DNA from: CAMAUF01 sp046152925
GTDB taxonomy: Bacteria > Chloroflexota > Dehalococcoidia > Tepidiformales > Tepidiformaceae
Length of the DNA stretch: 12,617 bases
Assembly (NCBI GenBank): GCA_046152925.1
Contig: JBJXFX010000031.1
Coordinates: 1 to 12,617 of the forward strand
Direction: 5' to 3'
The translations under genes were made by a program, and so were the position numbers. The notes under the pieces were generated by a model. That model was not told the origin of the DNA, made no database searches, and was given only the letters and a program-made list of their open reading frames with translations. Below are positions 11,988 to 12,617 of this stretch, in pieces. Within the stretch, counting starts at the first letter, position 1. Every line of letters begins with the position of its first letter.

Positions 11988-12617
11988 ATGACCAACGCTG
12001 CCGCCATCCTCCCCTTCCCGGCGACCGAGACCACCCTCGCCAACGGCCTCCGGGTCATCATCGTCCCGACGGGCTTCCCCCACCTCGTCTCCCTCCAGAT
12101 CCCGGTGCAGACCGGCTCCCGGAACGAAGTCGAGCCTGGCAAGTCGGGCTTCGCCCACTTCTTCGAACACATGATGTTCCGGGGGACACAGCGCTATCCG
12201 GCGCACGCCTACCAAGACGTCATCACCCGCTCCGGCGCGCGCCAGAACGCCTACACCACGGACGACTACACGAACTACCACATCACCTTCGCCAAGGAAG
12301 ACCTGGAGCAGATCCTCGAGATTGAGGCTGATCGCTTCATGAACCTCGACTACTCCGAGCCCGACTTCCGCACGGAGGCCCGCGCCATCCTAGGCGAATA
12401 CAACAAGAGCGCCTCCAACCCGTTGATCAAGCTGATGGAAGTGCAGCGCGACCACGCATTCCAGGTCCACCCCTACACGCACACGACGTGGGGCTTCATC
12501 GCCGACATCGAGCAGATGCCGGAGCAGTTCGCCTACTCGCGGCTCTTCTTCGAACGCTGGTACCGGCCGGAATACGCGACCGTGATCCTCGCGGGCGATG
12601 TCGACGCGGCCACCTGC
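11988..12617 (+). CDS. M16 family zinc metallopeptidase, 3' end beyond the window
   Basis: The reading frame is open from ATG 11988 to the last base, giving 210 residues of what should be a 400-plus-residue protein. It begins MTNAAAILPFPATETTLANG, followed by LRVIIVP, and has the inverted zinc motif H57-F-F-E60-H61 with MMFRGT after it, as in pitrilysin and processing-peptidase relatives. The third ligand is expected at E137 (ILGEYN), 76 residues after H61, with conserved E130 before it. The QNAYTTDDYTNYHITF block and WYRPEYATVILAGDV are also typical. No signal peptide is visible, so a cytosolic location is likely. There is no ribosome binding site; TTCAAT (11975-11980) lies 7 nt before the ATG and may be a -10 box of a leaderless message. 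Confidence 0.93.
   Translation, partial: MTNAAAILPFPATETTLANGLRVIIVPTGFPHLVSLQIPVQTGSRNEVEPGKSGFAHFFEHMMFRGTQRYPAHAYQDVITRSGARQNAYTTDDYTNYHITFAKEDLEQILEIEADRFMNLDYSEPDFRTEARAILGEYNKSASNPLIKLMEVQRDHAFQVHPYTHTTWGFIADIEQMPEQFAYSRLFFERWYRPEYATVILAGDVDAATC

Overview
The window is GC-rich, gene-dense bacterial DNA without RNA genes, CRISPR arrays or insertion sequences that I can recognise. It carries F420/FMN luciferase-like, acyl-CoA dehydrogenase-like, APH-like phosphotransferase, PhzF and DUF3237 genes. Several genes have a -10-like hexamer only 6-9 nt before the start and no Shine-Dalgarno sequence. Together these would suit a Chloroflexota (Dehalococcoidia-like) or actinobacterial-type genome. 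That placement is inference from gene content, not from a marker gene.

Region 1 (1-3835) is an array of displaced Rhs C-terminal cassettes. A fragment of the conserved Rhs core (1-325) leads into a deaminase-fold toxin tip. An overlapping, unrecognised 366-residue gene follows and is the presumed immunity gene. A second core fragment (2169-2368, 189 of 200 bases identical to the first) leads into a GIY-YIG nuclease toxin tip, followed by an overlapping Imm26-like immunity gene. A third, frameshifted core remnant lies at 3678-3835. None of the fragments has the full Rhs shell, and each begins just after an in-frame stop codon, so these look like orphan toxin/immunity modules kept downstream of a full rhs gene that would lie outside the window. 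The right half of one core and the left half of another break at the same 9-bp sequence.

Region 2 (3836-5084) holds small genes: an unrecognised 126-129 residue protein, a convergent DUF3237 protein, and a 69-residue zinc-ribbon protein with a GTG start.

Region 3 (8400-5085, minus strand) is a tightly spaced three-gene operon. Its genes are a fusion of a TusA-like domain (catalytic Cys lost) to a ferritin-like diiron domain, an acyl-CoA-dehydrogenase-fold flavoprotein lacking the usual C-terminal catalytic Glu, and a PhnD-like substrate-binding protein with no signal peptide. A 10-codon upstream ORF and a 9-bp-arm palindrome lie at its 5' end. This operon is the best candidate for an undescribed pathway: a flavin/diiron oxidative system with a cytosolic binding protein.

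Region 4 (8486-10970, plus strand) has an APH-like phosphotransferase translationally coupled to an unknown helical protein, then a PhzF-family isomerase. Region 5 has a convergent LLM-class flavin oxidoreductase whose stop overlaps the PhzF stop, and divergent from it an M16 zinc metallopeptidase truncated by the window end.
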